Source of the DNA: Candidatus Magasanikiibacteriota bacterium
Lineage (GTDB): Bacteria > Patescibacteriota > Patescibacteriia > Magasanikbacterales > UBA922
Direction: 5' to 3'
Length of the DNA: 23,676 nt
NCBI GenBank assembly: GCA_016214105.1
Contig: JACRPD010000044.1
Coordinates: 1-23,676 of the forward strand
The first letter of the stretch is position 1; every line of letters starts with the position of its first letter. This document shows positions 1-6,858 of this stretch, in pieces. The notes beneath the pieces were generated by a model. It was not told where the DNA came from and did no database searches. It saw nothing but the letters and a program-made list of their open reading frames with translations. Position numbers and translations under genes: made by a program.

Positions 1-31
1 AAGCCGGAAGAATCAAGCGCCTGCAATAAAA

Positions 32-146
32 TCCCCTCCCCACTTAGGGGAGGGTTAGGGTGGGGTAGCATGTAGAGCCTTCAACCCCCTCCTCGCCTCC
101 CCGTTCGGCTGAGCGCTCACGACGAAGCCCTACGAGGGGAAGGGAT
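32..146. repeat. Two-hairpin palindromic element with nested 44-bp repeat (copy A)
   Basis: Left hairpin: ccctcccc (34-41) pairs with ggggaggg (47-54). After a short spacer, a C-rich arm leads to a right hairpin, 96-102 pairing with 136-144. The loop of the right hairpin is filled by a module containing the palindrome TGAGCGCTCA. Positions 96-139 are identical over 44 bp to 4331-4374 (opposite orientation) and 14839-14882. The element lies just past the murG stop. No gene is supported in bases 1-170. Confidence 0.8.
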
Positions 147-170
147 AATTAACAAAACCGTTCTTTTGTT

Positions 171-1244
171 TTACACCATCACCTTCACCACTCCAACCAC
201 GTCTTCCTCCCTCGCCACCGGGAGCATTTTTTGCAATTGTTCGCCCATTTGTTTCAAATGAGCGCTGTCTGAAAGAAGCTCTTTAATTATTTTCGCTAAA
301 TAATTTCCATCTGCCGTTCGTTCGTCCACCAACACTACCGCGCCGGCTTCGGCTAAAAATCCGACATTCTCTTCTTGATGGCCGGGCTTGGGAATTAATA
401 TCGCCGGTTTGGCTAATGCCGCCAATTCGCTGATGGTGCCAAACCCGCCGCGGGAAATGACCAAATCCGCGGCAACATAAGCGTCGGCCATAGCTTCGGA
501 AAAAAATTGATGAACCTGATAAAATTCGCCAAAATGCTGGACCGCGCGGTCAACCAAATCCTGCGGGCGCTCCTTGCCGGAGAGATGAATAATCTGGCAA
601 GCATCTTTCAGTTCCGGCACGGCTTGAATAATCAACTGATTCACCCGCATTGAGCCGGTGCCGCCGCCGGTCGCGAACACAACCGGCAAGCCGGATTTTA
701 AATTAAATCTTTGGAAAGCCCGCTCTCTGCTGCCGGCTAAAATTTCTCGTCGCACCGGATTGCCCAGCCAAAAAGTTTTTCGTTTGTTAAATTTTTTAAC
801 ATTTCCGGCCAAAGCGGTCGTGATCACGATCGCGAACGGCGACATCAGCTTGTTTGACAAACCGACAACCGCGTCTTGCTGGTGAATCCAGCTTGATACG
901 CCCAAAAGCCAAGCTGCCCAATGTATTGGCACGGAAATAAATCCGCCGGCGGAAATACAAAAGTTGGGATTTTCGCGCCAAATTATTTTTATTGATTGAA
1001 ACAATCCGATAAAAATTCTGAAAATATCCGCGATGTTCCAAATGGAAATATAGCGCCGCAATTTTCCTGATGAAATAGTTACAAATTTAATTCCTCTTTT
1101 TTCCACCAATTCTTTTTCCGGGCCGGATTTCGTCCCCACCCAAACAAACTCCGTGTCAGGAAAATTGCGTTTGATAATGTCTTGAATCGCGAGTAACGGA
1201 GTAACCGGACCAAGCGTCCCGCCACCGGATAATATTATTTTCAT
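171..1244 (-). CDS. murG: MurG-like UDP-GlcNAc transferase, lipid II synthesis
   Basis: This is a GT-B glycosyltransferase expected to add GlcNAc to lipid I on the cytoplasmic face of the membrane, making lipid II. The N-terminal glycine loop reads GGGTLGPVTP (residues 7-16) instead of the usual GGTGGHxxP, so the conserved His of the loop is Pro13. The C-terminal sugar-nucleotide half keeps ISRGGFGTISELAAL and the HQEEN segment. I chose ATG 1244 (357 aa) because it puts the loop at the usual distance from the N-terminus. An upstream in-frame TTG at 1286 would overlap the ftsW stop and add 14 residues encoded by a tandem repeat. It follows ftsW closely and is probably co-transcribed. No clear Shine-Dalgarno is visible. 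Identification of the family is firm; the altered loop leaves some doubt about the exact activity. Confidence 0.9.
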   Translation of the reverse strand: MKIILSGGGTLGPVTPLLAIQDIIKRNFPDTEFVWVGTKSGPEKELVEKRGIKFVTISSGKLRRYISIWNIADIFRIFIGLFQSIKIIWRENPNFCISAGGFISVPIHWAAWLLGVSSWIHQQDAVVGLSNKLMSPFAIVITTALAGNVKKFNKRKTFWLGNPVRREILAGSRERAFQRFNLKSGLPVVFATGGGTGSMRVNQLIIQAVPELKDACQIIHLSGKERPQDLVDRAVQHFGEFYQVHQFFSEAMADAYVAADLVISRGGFGTISELAALAKPAILIPKPGHQEENVGFLAEAGAVVLVDERTADGNYLAKIIKELLSDSAHLKQMGEQLQKMLPVAREEDVVGVVKVMV

Positions 1245-1275
1245 AAACACTTTATAGACTTTAAAGACTTTATGA
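1245..1275 (-). repeat. 9-bp-period GACTTTAWA tandem repeat (murG side)
   Basis: Degenerate units of gacttta plus two bases lie between the ftsW stop and the murG ATG. The same array occurs inside gatA at 12461-12498, where it is translated as K-S-hydrophobic tripeptides. The nine-base period keeps a reading frame open. Confidence 0.6.
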
Positions 1276-1278
1276 CTA

Positions 1279-2379
1279 TCACTCAACCTGTTTACTCACA
1301 TTCGCCAATATCCCCACCCCCGCCATTGCAATCATTAACGCTGTCCCGCCATGGCTGACAAACGGCAAAGGCACGCCGGTCAACGGCAGGACGCCGACCA
1401 TGGCGCCAATATTTAAAAACGATTGCGTGATAAACCAAATGATTATGCCGAAGACCATCAATCTGCCGAATTCATCCGGTGCTTTTTTAGCTAAACCTAA
1501 TCCGCGCCGAGCGATTAAAATTAATAAAATAATCAAACCAAAAGCAAATATAAAACCCATTTCTTCGGCGACAATCGCGTAAATGCTGTCTGCCGATACT
1601 TCCGGCAAGTACTGAAACTTTTGCAAAGACCGTCCCAAACCGCGTCCAAACCATCCGCCGGAGCCGATGGCTAAAAACGCCTGATTGATATGATAGCCAA
1701 TGCCTTGCGGGTCCAATTCCGGACGCAAAAAAGTGGTCAGACGCGCCGCCCGATATGGTGCGACCATTATCATCATGGCCAAACTCGCGAGCCCGGCTAA
1801 TGCCAAACCGATCAAGTGCGAACTTCTAGGGCGTCCAACATACAACAGGCCGAAAAAAATCGCGAATAAAATTGATACTGTTCCGATGTCCGGCTGAAAA
1901 GCCACCATAACCACCGGAATCATGCCAATGCCCAGTGTTGTCAAAAATCCACGCTGAAAATCAAATATCTCTCTGCCCTTTCCGGAAATAAAATACGAAA
2001 GAAATATCACCATCCCCAATTTAGCGAATTCCGCGGGCTGAAAAGAATACCCCCACAAGCTAATCCAGCTGTTTGACTTGGTGCCATAAGCGGAACCGAT
2101 GCCGGGCAAAAAAACTACCAGCAATAAAATTAATGATAAACAATAAATCGCCAAACCGAACTTGCGCAAAAGATGATAATCGGTTTTTGCGAAAATAAAA
2201 AATAAAATCAAACCTGGCAGAACGCCGTACAACAATTGTTTTTTAATGTACCAATAAGAATCGCCGAATTTTTGATAACCCATGGCAACGCTCGCGGAAC
2301 TCAACATCACCAAACCGAAGACTAACAAAATTAAAAAGTAAGACAACAATTTATAATCCGCTTTCTTTTCTTTCACCAT
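1279..2379 (-). CDS. ftsW: FtsW/RodA/SpoVE-family peptidoglycan polymerase
   Basis: A 366-aa SEDS-family multi-pass membrane protein, about ten hydrophobic segments starting near residue 11. SEDS proteins polymerise lipid II into glycan strands during division or elongation. The family signature appears near the C-terminus as PLPFVSHGGTALM, and the long extracytoplasmic loop carries FLRPELDPQGIGYHINQA and GRGLGRSLQKFQYLPE. The adjacent MurG, which makes the substrate, supports a division or cell-wall role. The start is ATG 2379, six bases after the stop of the upstream small membrane gene, and the TGA stop is at 1279-1281. FtsW is preferred over RodA because murG is next door, but the two cannot be told apart with certainty by eye. 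Confidence 0.92.
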   Translation of the reverse strand: MVKEKKADYKLLSYFLILLVFGLVMLSSASVAMGYQKFGDSYWYIKKQLLYGVLPGLILFFIFAKTDYHLLRKFGLAIYCLSLILLLVVFLPGIGSAYGTKSNSWISLWGYSFQPAEFAKLGMVIFLSYFISGKGREIFDFQRGFLTTLGIGMIPVVMVAFQPDIGTVSILFAIFFGLLYVGRPRSSHLIGLALAGLASLAMMIMVAPYRAARLTTFLRPELDPQGIGYHINQAFLAIGSGGWFGRGLGRSLQKFQYLPEVSADSIYAIVAEEMGFIFAFGLIILLILIARRGLGLAKKAPDEFGRLMVFGIIIWFITQSFLNIGAMVGVLPLTGVPLPFVSHGGTALMIAMAGVGILANVSKQVE

Positions 2380-2385
2380 ACTTCA

Positions 2386-2739
2386 CTACACATTCAAAAA
2401 AACAAGCAGTGCCGCGGCGATAAATAAAAATATCTGGCAAAACAAAGACACCGCGTTCAACAGCTGGGCGTAAAATTTATCTTTGCCGAAAAGGACCCAG
2501 CCGACCGCGCCATTCACCAGTATTATCGCTAATCCGCTAATCGGCAAAAACAAAACTCGCCACCACTCACCCACATAATCCACGCCGAACAAAATATTAT
2601 AATGCAAAAAAATCTGCTCATCCTGCGGCCCGATCTGCCACAACAGCCAAACCCAGATCGCGATATTCACCAACAACGCCGCGGATAAGATAATCAGATT
2701 GGGCAGGTGGCGGAAGTAGAGTTTAATTGGGTAAATCAT
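2386..2739 (-). CDS. Small three-to-four-helix membrane protein upstream of ftsW
   Basis: A 117-aa hydrophobic protein of unknown function. Hydrophobic stretches lie at about residues 12-35, 62-85 and 92-116. A soluble loop between the first two is rich in aromatic and acidic residues (QDEQIFLHYN). I do not recognise a domain. Its stop is six bases from the ftsW ATG, so it is probably the first gene of a three-gene operon with ftsW and murG and may assist membrane or cell-wall work. The ATG is at 2739, with AT-rich repeat DNA directly upstream and no visible Shine-Dalgarno. Confidence 0.75.
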   Translation of the reverse strand: MIYPIKLYFRHLPNLIILSAALLVNIAIWVWLLWQIGPQDEQIFLHYNILFGVDYVGEWWRVLFLPISGLAIILVNGAVGWVLFGKDKFYAQLLNAVSLFCQIFLFIAAALLVFLNV

Positions 2740-2746
2740 GATAAAA

Positions 2747-2880
2747 TTTTTAATTTGTAATTTTTAATTTGTAAACAATTTTTAATGAATTAAAGCCCAA
2801 TTAATGTAGCGAATAAATAGTAATCAAAAATTAAATAATTGGTAATTGTTTAAAAATTACAAATTAAAAATTACAAATTA
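2747..2880. repeat. AT-rich 24-bp perfect inverted repeat pair
   Basis: Bases 2751-2774 are the exact reverse complement of 2857-2880. The arms enclose about 82 bp. Each arm is itself a tandem of taatttgtaatttt-like units. The right arm contains the stop codon of the NifU-like gene (2878-2880). This could act as a hairpin in the transcript, or it may be a small mobile palindrome. Confidence 0.75.
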
Positions 2881-3117
2881 TTCGCTCGCCACTACTTCTT
2901 TCAACTCCGCTATCTTGCTTTTCAGCTCTTCTTCCACCAAGCCGACAAAAGTTAAGTCCGCGAAAGAGCAGCCGATGCATTGGCCGGTCAGTTTCAGTTT
3001 AACACTCCCCTTTTCCTCATCAACATTAATAATTTCCACCCCGCCGCCGTGCATGGCTAAAGACGGAATGATTCGCTCTTGCAAAACCGCTTCAATTTTC
3101 TCTTTTAGTCCCGCCAT
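2878..3117 (-). CDS. NifU C-terminal-domain Fe-S scaffold protein
   Basis: A 79-aa single-domain protein of the NifU-C/NfuA type, which holds a [4Fe-4S] cluster between subunits and passes it to apo-proteins. The key motif is CIGC (CxxC) near residues 47-50, preceded by the typical MHGGGVEIINVD strand-turn. I take ATG 3117. A GTG at 3135 in the same frame would add six residues and leave very little room for a promoter. The gene is divergent from rpmA, so the two share a short regulatory gap. Family identification is secure; the client protein is unknown. Confidence 0.88.
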   Translation of the reverse strand: MAGLKEKIEAVLQERIIPSLAMHGGGVEIINVDEEKGSVKLKLTGQCIGCSFADLTFVGLVEEELKSKIAELKEVVASE

Positions 3118-3148
3118 ATTATCCAAATTATACACCGTCCATCGCCTC

Positions 3149-3177
3149 TTGACAAGTCAACTTGGTTGGTCTATAAT
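3149..3177 (+). promoter_or_regulatory. Consensus sigma-70 promoter of rpmA
   Basis: A perfect -35 TTGACA (3149-3154), a 17-bp spacer and a perfect -10 TATAAT (3172-3177) end 36 bases before the rpmA ATG. Confidence 0.9.
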
Positions 3178-3213
3178 ATCGCCGTCAATTAACTAAAACT
3201 AAATTTCATCTAT

Positions 3214-3495
3214 ATGTCACACAAAAAAGCGGGTGGTTCCACCCGTTTGGGCCGAGATTCCAATCCGCAATATCTCGGCGCCAAAGTCGGCGACGGTGAA
3301 ACCGTCCACTCCGGAGCGGTACTCGTGCGCCAGCGCGGCACGCCAATCCGCCCTGGTAAAAATGTAAAACAAGGCAAAGACGATACCTTGTTCGCCATTA
3401 TAAATGGCATCGTCAAATTCACTCAACGCAAAAAGCTCCGTTTTGACGGCGCGTTAAAACTGGCCAAGTTCGTCAGCATCATCCCAACCAAATAA
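3214..3495 (+). CDS. rpmA: Ribosomal protein bL27
   Basis: A 93-aa L27 protein of the large ribosomal subunit, whose N-terminal arm reaches the peptidyl transferase centre. It begins SHKKAGGSTRLGRDSNPQYL right after Met, so there is no cleavable N-terminal extension of the kind seen in Firmicutes. The body has VRQRGTPIRPGKNVKQGKDD, typical of the family. It is monocistronic, with its own promoter upstream and a GC-rich hairpin downstream. In many bacteria rplU (L21) precedes rpmA; here the upstream gene is the divergent NifU-like one. Confidence 0.97.
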   Translation: MSHKKAGGSTRLGRDSNPQYLGAKVGDGETVHSGAVLVRQRGTPIRPGKNVKQGKDDTLFAIINGIVKFTQRKKLRFDGALKLAKFVSIIPTK

Positions 3496-3502
3496 CAAAA
3501 CT

Positions 3503-3533
3503 AATCCGTCCCGCCCTGGCGGGGCGGATTTTG
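3503..3533 (+). terminator. Hairpin terminator after rpmA
   Basis: The stem aatccgtcccgcc pairs with ggcggggcggatt (3503-3530, one mismatch), with a short T stretch. The same GC palindrome type recurs at 22820-22837, so this may be a domesticated repeat. Confidence 0.65.
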
Positions 3534-3537
3534 GTAT

Positions 3538-4260
3538 ATGGACAAAAAGATTAATTTTAATCACCGCTTAATTAATATCGCCTACCGCGACGACTCTGAC
3601 TTGTCGGTAATTGATGAATTTTTTGTTGACAAAATGTATAAGTCGGTGGAATGCCTAATTTCTAATTCCCAATTTCCAATTTTAGATATTGGCGCTCATA
3701 TCGGCGTGTTCTCTATTTATTCCAAAATCATAAATCCTAAATCAAAAATCATCGCGATTGAACCGGGACCGGACAACTTCGCACTGCTAAAACAAAACAT
3801 CAGCGCCAACGATCTCTCCGATATTAAAATTCAACAGACGGCAATTATTGGCACTGAAGAAAAAACAACCACACTATATCTTTCAAAAAACTCGCATAAC
3901 CATTCCACTATAAAACCATCCAACAATTTAACAATTCAACAATTTAACAATTCAACAATCACAGTTCCAGCAACCAGTCTTGAAAAGTTAATCAAGCAAA
4001 ACAAAATTAAAAAAATCGGATTATTAAAAATGGACATTGAAGGGGCGGAATTTGATATTGTATTGAACATTGATAATGAAACATGGGGCAAAATACGATA
4101 CGTCATGATTGAGTATCATGAGTCTGAAAGCGATAAACGCGAAAATCTGGAAAATATAATCAGACAACATGGTTTTTCCGTGGAGCATTTTCCGAATAAG
4201 TTTGATAAGGGGTTTGGGTTGTTGGTGTGTAGAAATAAAAAAGTCAATCTCAACGATTAG
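3538..4260 (+). CDS. FkbM-family SAM-dependent methyltransferase
   Basis: A 240-aa methyltransferase. Motif I is ILDIGAHIGVFS (about residues 48-59, SAM binding), followed by the acidic strand end AIEPGPDN (about 73-80) and the family motif LLKMDIEGAEFD (about 162-173). FkbM enzymes usually O-methylate sugars or polyketides, so a role in surface glycan modification is plausible but inferred. Residues about 128-141 are encoded by five copies of an 8-base YAACAATT unit (3921-3960), which looks like repeat DNA absorbed into a surface loop. The ATG at 3538 follows the rpmA terminator directly, and no separate promoter is obvious. Confidence 0.85.
   Translation: MDKKINFNHRLINIAYRDDSDLSVIDEFFVDKMYKSVECLISNSQFPILDIGAHIGVFSIYSKIINPKSKIIAIEPGPDNFALLKQNISANDLSDIKIQQTAIIGTEEKTTTLYLSKNSHNHSTIKPSNNLTIQQFNNSTITVPATSLEKLIKQNKIKKIGLLKMDIEGAEFDIVLNIDNETWGKIRYVMIEYHESESDKRENLENIIRQHGFSVEHFPNKFDKGFGLLVCRNKKVNLND
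3921..3960 (+). repeat. Five tandem YAACAATT units inside the FkbM gene
   Basis: Five 8-bp units (caacaatt/taacaatt, last one ending in c) are translated as a polar N/Q/T/S-rich loop. Related strings occur between genes at about 13600-13630 and 22792-22850. Confidence 0.7.
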
Positions 4261-4324
4261 CATATATTCCAACAAACCAGTTTAGATGATATAATGGCAT
4301 TAATGAAAAATCTTACTTAGAAAA

Positions 4325-4376
4325 TCCCTCCCCCTCGTAGGGCTTCGTCGTGAGCGCTCAGCCGAACGGGGAGGCA
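4325..4376 (-). repeat. Nested 44-bp palindromic repeat (copy B, solo hairpin)
   Basis: 4331-4374 is the reverse complement of copies A and C over 44 bp. Here it stands alone, without the left hairpin of the larger element, in the 132-bp gap between the FkbM gene and the membrane metalloprotease-like gene. Confidence 0.85.
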
Positions 4377-4392
4377 ATACATAAATCGCCCC

Positions 4393-5199
4393 ATGCTTCT
4401 CCCCTTTCTCTTCACTCTCTCCAAAGCCGTTGCCGTCCAGATCCTCGCCGCGCTGGGAATATTTTTCGCTTTCGGTTATATCCTCGCCAAACTGCAGGAA
4501 CGGACGCAAAATAATTATTATCAAACCGTGGGCTGGAAAGGCATTTTATGGACCGCGTGGTTCGGCACGCCGATCCACGAGCTTGGCCATGTTTTCTTCG
4601 CTAAACTATTTCATCACAAAATTGAACGTATCTCTCTTTTTAAACCAGACCCGGAAACCGGCAACCTCGGACATGTTAACCACACTTACAACAAATACAG
4701 CCTGTATCAACGGCTCGGCAATTTTTTTGTCGGCGCCGCGCCCATGCTGTTCGGAGCGATAGTTTTAATTGTTCTGCTTTATTTTTTAGTGCCAAACGCA
4801 AAAGAGGCTTTCAAACCGCTGTCAACGGAACAGACCTCGCCGCTAATTATTTTAATTTCTCTCAAAACCACTCTGCTCAAACTTTTTTCTCTCGCTAATT
4901 TGAGTTCTTGGCGCTTTTGGCTCTTTCTCTATTTATCTTTCTGCGTCGCCAGCCATATTTCCCCGAGCAAACAGGATTTAAAAAATATGTGGCGCGGCTT
5001 TGCCTGGCTGGCCGCGATTTTAATTTTAGTTAATTTAATCGCGCTCTCTTTGCAAATCAATCTTACTAATTACATTATTAATCTAAACAGATATCTGGGA
5101 TTAATTTTTGGAATTTTCACTTACGCGACAACAATCTCTTTTCTTCATCTGATACTTTCAACGATTATTTTAAAACCCTTCAAAAAAAATCGACCGTGA
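4393..5199 (+). CDS. Membrane protein with HELGH zinc-protease motif (M50-like)
   Basis: A 268-aa integral membrane protein with about five hydrophobic segments. TPIHELGHVFFAKL (about residues 58-71) has the HExxH zinc-binding motif at a membrane edge, as in site-2/M50-type intramembrane proteases. A later NFFVGAAPMLFGAIVL segment sits where M50 families carry their second conserved helix, but I cannot point to a clear third zinc ligand (NxxPxxxLDG is absent). Thus it may be an M50-related peptidase or a non-proteolytic relative. The ATG at 4393 lies 19 bases past a repeat. The TGA stop lies in the loop of the downstream terminator. Confidence 0.65.
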   Translation: MLLPFLFTLSKAVAVQILAALGIFFAFGYILAKLQERTQNNYYQTVGWKGILWTAWFGTPIHELGHVFFAKLFHHKIERISLFKPDPETGNLGHVNHTYNKYSLYQRLGNFFVGAAPMLFGAIVLIVLLYFLVPNAKEAFKPLSTEQTSPLIILISLKTTLLKLFSLANLSSWRFWLFLYLSFCVASHISPSKQDLKNMWRGFAWLAAILILVNLIALSLQINLTNYIINLNRYLGLIFGIFTYATTISFLHLILSTIILKPFKKNRP

Positions 5200-5211
5200 G
5201 GTCGATTTTTT
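5183..5211. terminator. Bidirectional Rho-independent terminator
   Basis: aaaaaaatcgacc and ggtcgattttt form a strong stem with loop gtga. There are T runs on both strands, so it serves the M50-like gene (plus) and glnII (minus). The plus-strand stop codon is in the loop. Confidence 0.9.
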
Positions 5212-5227
5212 ATCTGTGTAATCTGCG

Positions 5228-6256
5228 TCACTCAAAATCTGCGGGCCACTCGCAAGTCGTCTCTATCAGCTTCGCGCAAACCTGATACGGATCCATATTC
5301 GCGGCCGGACGACGGTCTTCAAGATAACCGCAGGCATTTTTTGCCGTGTGCACCGGAATGCGGATAGACGCGCCGCGGTCGGAAACTCCATAGCGAAAAT
5401 CATTGATTCCGCAAGTCTCATGCAAACCGGTCAAACGCGATTCATTGCCAGCGCCATAAACTTCAATATGTTCTTTATGTTTACGGCTCAATTTTTGGCA
5501 TGCTTCTTCTATTGCTTTAATTCCGCCCGGATCGCGCATGGTCTTGGTGCTAAAATTGGTGTGCGCGCCAGCGCCATTCCAATCCCCGATAACCGGCTTT
5601 GGATCTAACCTGGCATAAACCCCAAAATCCTCGCCAATGCGATAAAGCAGCCAGCGCGCCAGCCAAAGTTGGTCGGAAACTTCCAGCGGCCCCAATGGGC
5701 CAACTTGAAACTCCCATTGGCCGGGCATCACTTCGGCGTTGATGCCGCAAATTTTTAAATTGGCGTTAAGGCAAGCGGTAAGATGCGCTTCAATCATCGG
5801 CCGGCCGAATACTTCATCACAACCAACACCGCAATAATATCTTCCTTGTGGCAAGGGAAAACCGCTTTCCGGAAATCCCAACGGCCGCGAATTTTTATAC
5901 AAAGTATATTCTTGTTCAATGCCAAACCACGATTCCTGTGCGGCATGCTTCTCCGCCAGCTCGCGCAAACGCGCGCGAGTATTCGTGGCATGCGGAGTCC
6001 GGTCTGGATTCAATACTTCGCAAAGCGCGAGCACGTTTGGTTCTCCCCTAATCGGATCCGGAATCACGCAAACCGGCTTTAATAAACAATCGCTGGAATG
6101 TCCTTCCGCCTGTTTGGTGCTTGAACCGTCAAACGACCACTCCGGCGCGTCTTCAGCCGAACGGATAAAGTGATCCACCACCTTGGTTTTTGATCGCAAA
6201 AACGCGGTCGGCTTGTAACCGTCAATCCAGATGTATTCAACTCTCACTGATGGCAT
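5228..6256 (-). CDS. glnII: Glutamine synthetase type II (GSII)
   Basis: A 342-aa GSII, the compact form known from eukaryotes, rhizobia and actinomycetes, clearly shorter than bacterial GSI (about 450-470 aa). It makes glutamine from glutamate, ammonia and ATP. Visible motifs in order: WSFDGSST, FGIEQEYTLY (metal-binding glutamates), MPGQWEFQVGP, NGAGAHTNFST (ATP/glutamate site), RYGVSDRGASIRIP (substrate arginines) and GYLEDRRPAANMDPY. The adenylylation Tyr region of GSI is absent, as expected. I take ATG 6256; the TTG two codons upstream is less likely. The long hairpin-rich stretch upstream with its own promoter could be a leader. Horizontal origin is plausible but untested. Confidence 0.93.
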   Translation of the reverse strand: MPSVRVEYIWIDGYKPTAFLRSKTKVVDHFIRSAEDAPEWSFDGSSTKQAEGHSSDCLLKPVCVIPDPIRGEPNVLALCEVLNPDRTPHATNTRARLRELAEKHAAQESWFGIEQEYTLYKNSRPLGFPESGFPLPQGRYYCGVGCDEVFGRPMIEAHLTACLNANLKICGINAEVMPGQWEFQVGPLGPLEVSDQLWLARWLLYRIGEDFGVYARLDPKPVIGDWNGAGAHTNFSTKTMRDPGGIKAIEEACQKLSRKHKEHIEVYGAGNESRLTGLHETCGINDFRYGVSDRGASIRIPVHTAKNACGYLEDRRPAANMDPYQVCAKLIETTCEWPADFE

Positions 6257-6372
6257 AGACAAAGATGATTAAGATTAAAAGTGGCGAAATGTTTATTAAA
6301 AACTTAAAAACATAAACGCCGTATTTGCGCTTACGCTTTTCAAACACTCATATTACCCGACAATCATACACC

Positions 6373-6663
6373 GACTCTTGTCTGCCCTTTTAAAGACGGG
6401 CGAGTCCTGTTTCAGAATTCGGAGCTTCAAAAATACGTTGAAGTTTTTTTGATTGACTATTCCTTACCTCAGTGCTTGTGAGGTCTGTTTGTCCCCGTTG
6501 CGAATAGTGGCGGTCTTCTTAAAACTTTCTGGAACATAACGCTGTTCTCATTCCGATTTGCGAAACCGGACAAAGGAGTTTTATTGGGCCAGACCTCGGG
6601 CGCCAGGGACAATCAAAATTGCTTTCATAAAAAACAAATTTAATGTCCCCAAAGGGAACTTGT
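6373..6663 (-). ncRNA. Hairpin-rich transcribed stretch: orphan RNA or long glnII leader
   Basis: No convincing ORF lies between glnII and the lexA-methyltransferase gene (about 600 bp). Read on the minus strand from the promoter at 6670-6697 it folds by eye into successive stems: gggaca/tgtccc (6606-6611 with 6644-6649); a 7-bp stem closed by CGC (6553-6569); gaaca/tgttc (6532-6547); an outer stem actattc/gaatagt (6456-6462 with 6502-6508) enclosing cctca/tgagg (6467-6483); cttcaa/ttgaag (6425-6443); and gactc/gagtc with inner gccc/gggc (6373-6406). It does not match tmRNA, RNase P, SRP or a T-box by the motifs I checked. It may be a separate RNA or a roughly 400-nt 5' leader of glnII. Confidence 0.35.
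6425..6450 (+). terminator. Terminator-like hairpin on the plus strand
   Basis: The stem cttcaa/ttgaag is followed by seven T residues (6444-6450). The stem is short and AT-rich. If real it would stop plus-strand transcription before the lexA-methyltransferase promoter. Confidence 0.4.
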
Positions 6664-6669
6664 GTCTCC

Positions 6670-6697
6670 ATTATAATATATGTAAAAATATTGTCCA
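6670..6697 (-). promoter_or_regulatory. Promoter for the structured RNA / glnII leader
   Basis: On the minus strand: TGGACA (6692-6697), a 16-bp spacer and TATAAT (6670-6675). Transcription would start near 6663 and head towards glnII. Confidence 0.6.
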
Positions 6698-6759
6698 GTG
6701 ATTGATAACCAAGAATAATCAACACTATCAGCAAACTTTTTAATTTAATACAGATCCAC

Positions 6760-6768
6760 TGTGGATAA
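6760..6768 (-). promoter_or_regulatory. DnaA-box-like 9-mer, upstream copy
   Basis: TGTGGATAA is the reverse complement of the perfect DnaA-box consensus TTATCCACA. It lies upstream of the lexA-methyltransferase promoter and faces the second copy at 6848-6856. Confidence 0.5.
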
Positions 6769-6774
6769 CTCTTT

Positions 6775-6804
6775 ACTTTCGGGAAACTTTCGGTATGGTA
6801 TAAT
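6775..6804 (+). promoter_or_regulatory. lexA-methyltransferase promoter with direct-repeat operator candidate
   Basis: The extended -10 is TGGTATAAT (6796-6804). The -35 zone is covered by two direct copies of ACTTTCGG (6775-6782 and 6786-6793), spaced 11 bp, one helical turn. They are good candidates for the binding site of the winged-helix domain encoded just downstream. Confidence 0.55.
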
Positions 6805-6847
6805 TATATCATTAGGCAAAAATCAGTCAAGCCGCTCGCCTAATTAA

Positions 6848-6856
6848 TTATCCACA
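6848..6856 (+). promoter_or_regulatory. DnaA-box-like 9-mer, start-codon copy
   Basis: A perfect TTATCCACA ends two bases before the ATG of the lexA-methyltransferase gene, where a ribosome binding site would be expected; no Shine-Dalgarno is present. A protein bound here could block transcript elongation. Confidence 0.5.
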
Positions 6857-6858
6857 AT

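Noticed and set aside
3..29. C-terminal end of a plus-strand gene (AGRIKRLQ then TAA)
   Set aside because: Only eight codons are visible and nothing identifies them; a short open frame at the edge is not evidence.
6519..6734. 71-aa ORF in the gap upstream of glnII
   Set aside because: No domain; it crosses a promoter and several stems, so an RNA or leader explains the stretch better.
6760..6856. Chromosomal replication origin from the two DnaA boxes
   Set aside because: Only two boxes, no dnaA, dnaN or rpmH nearby, and both lie at one promoter.
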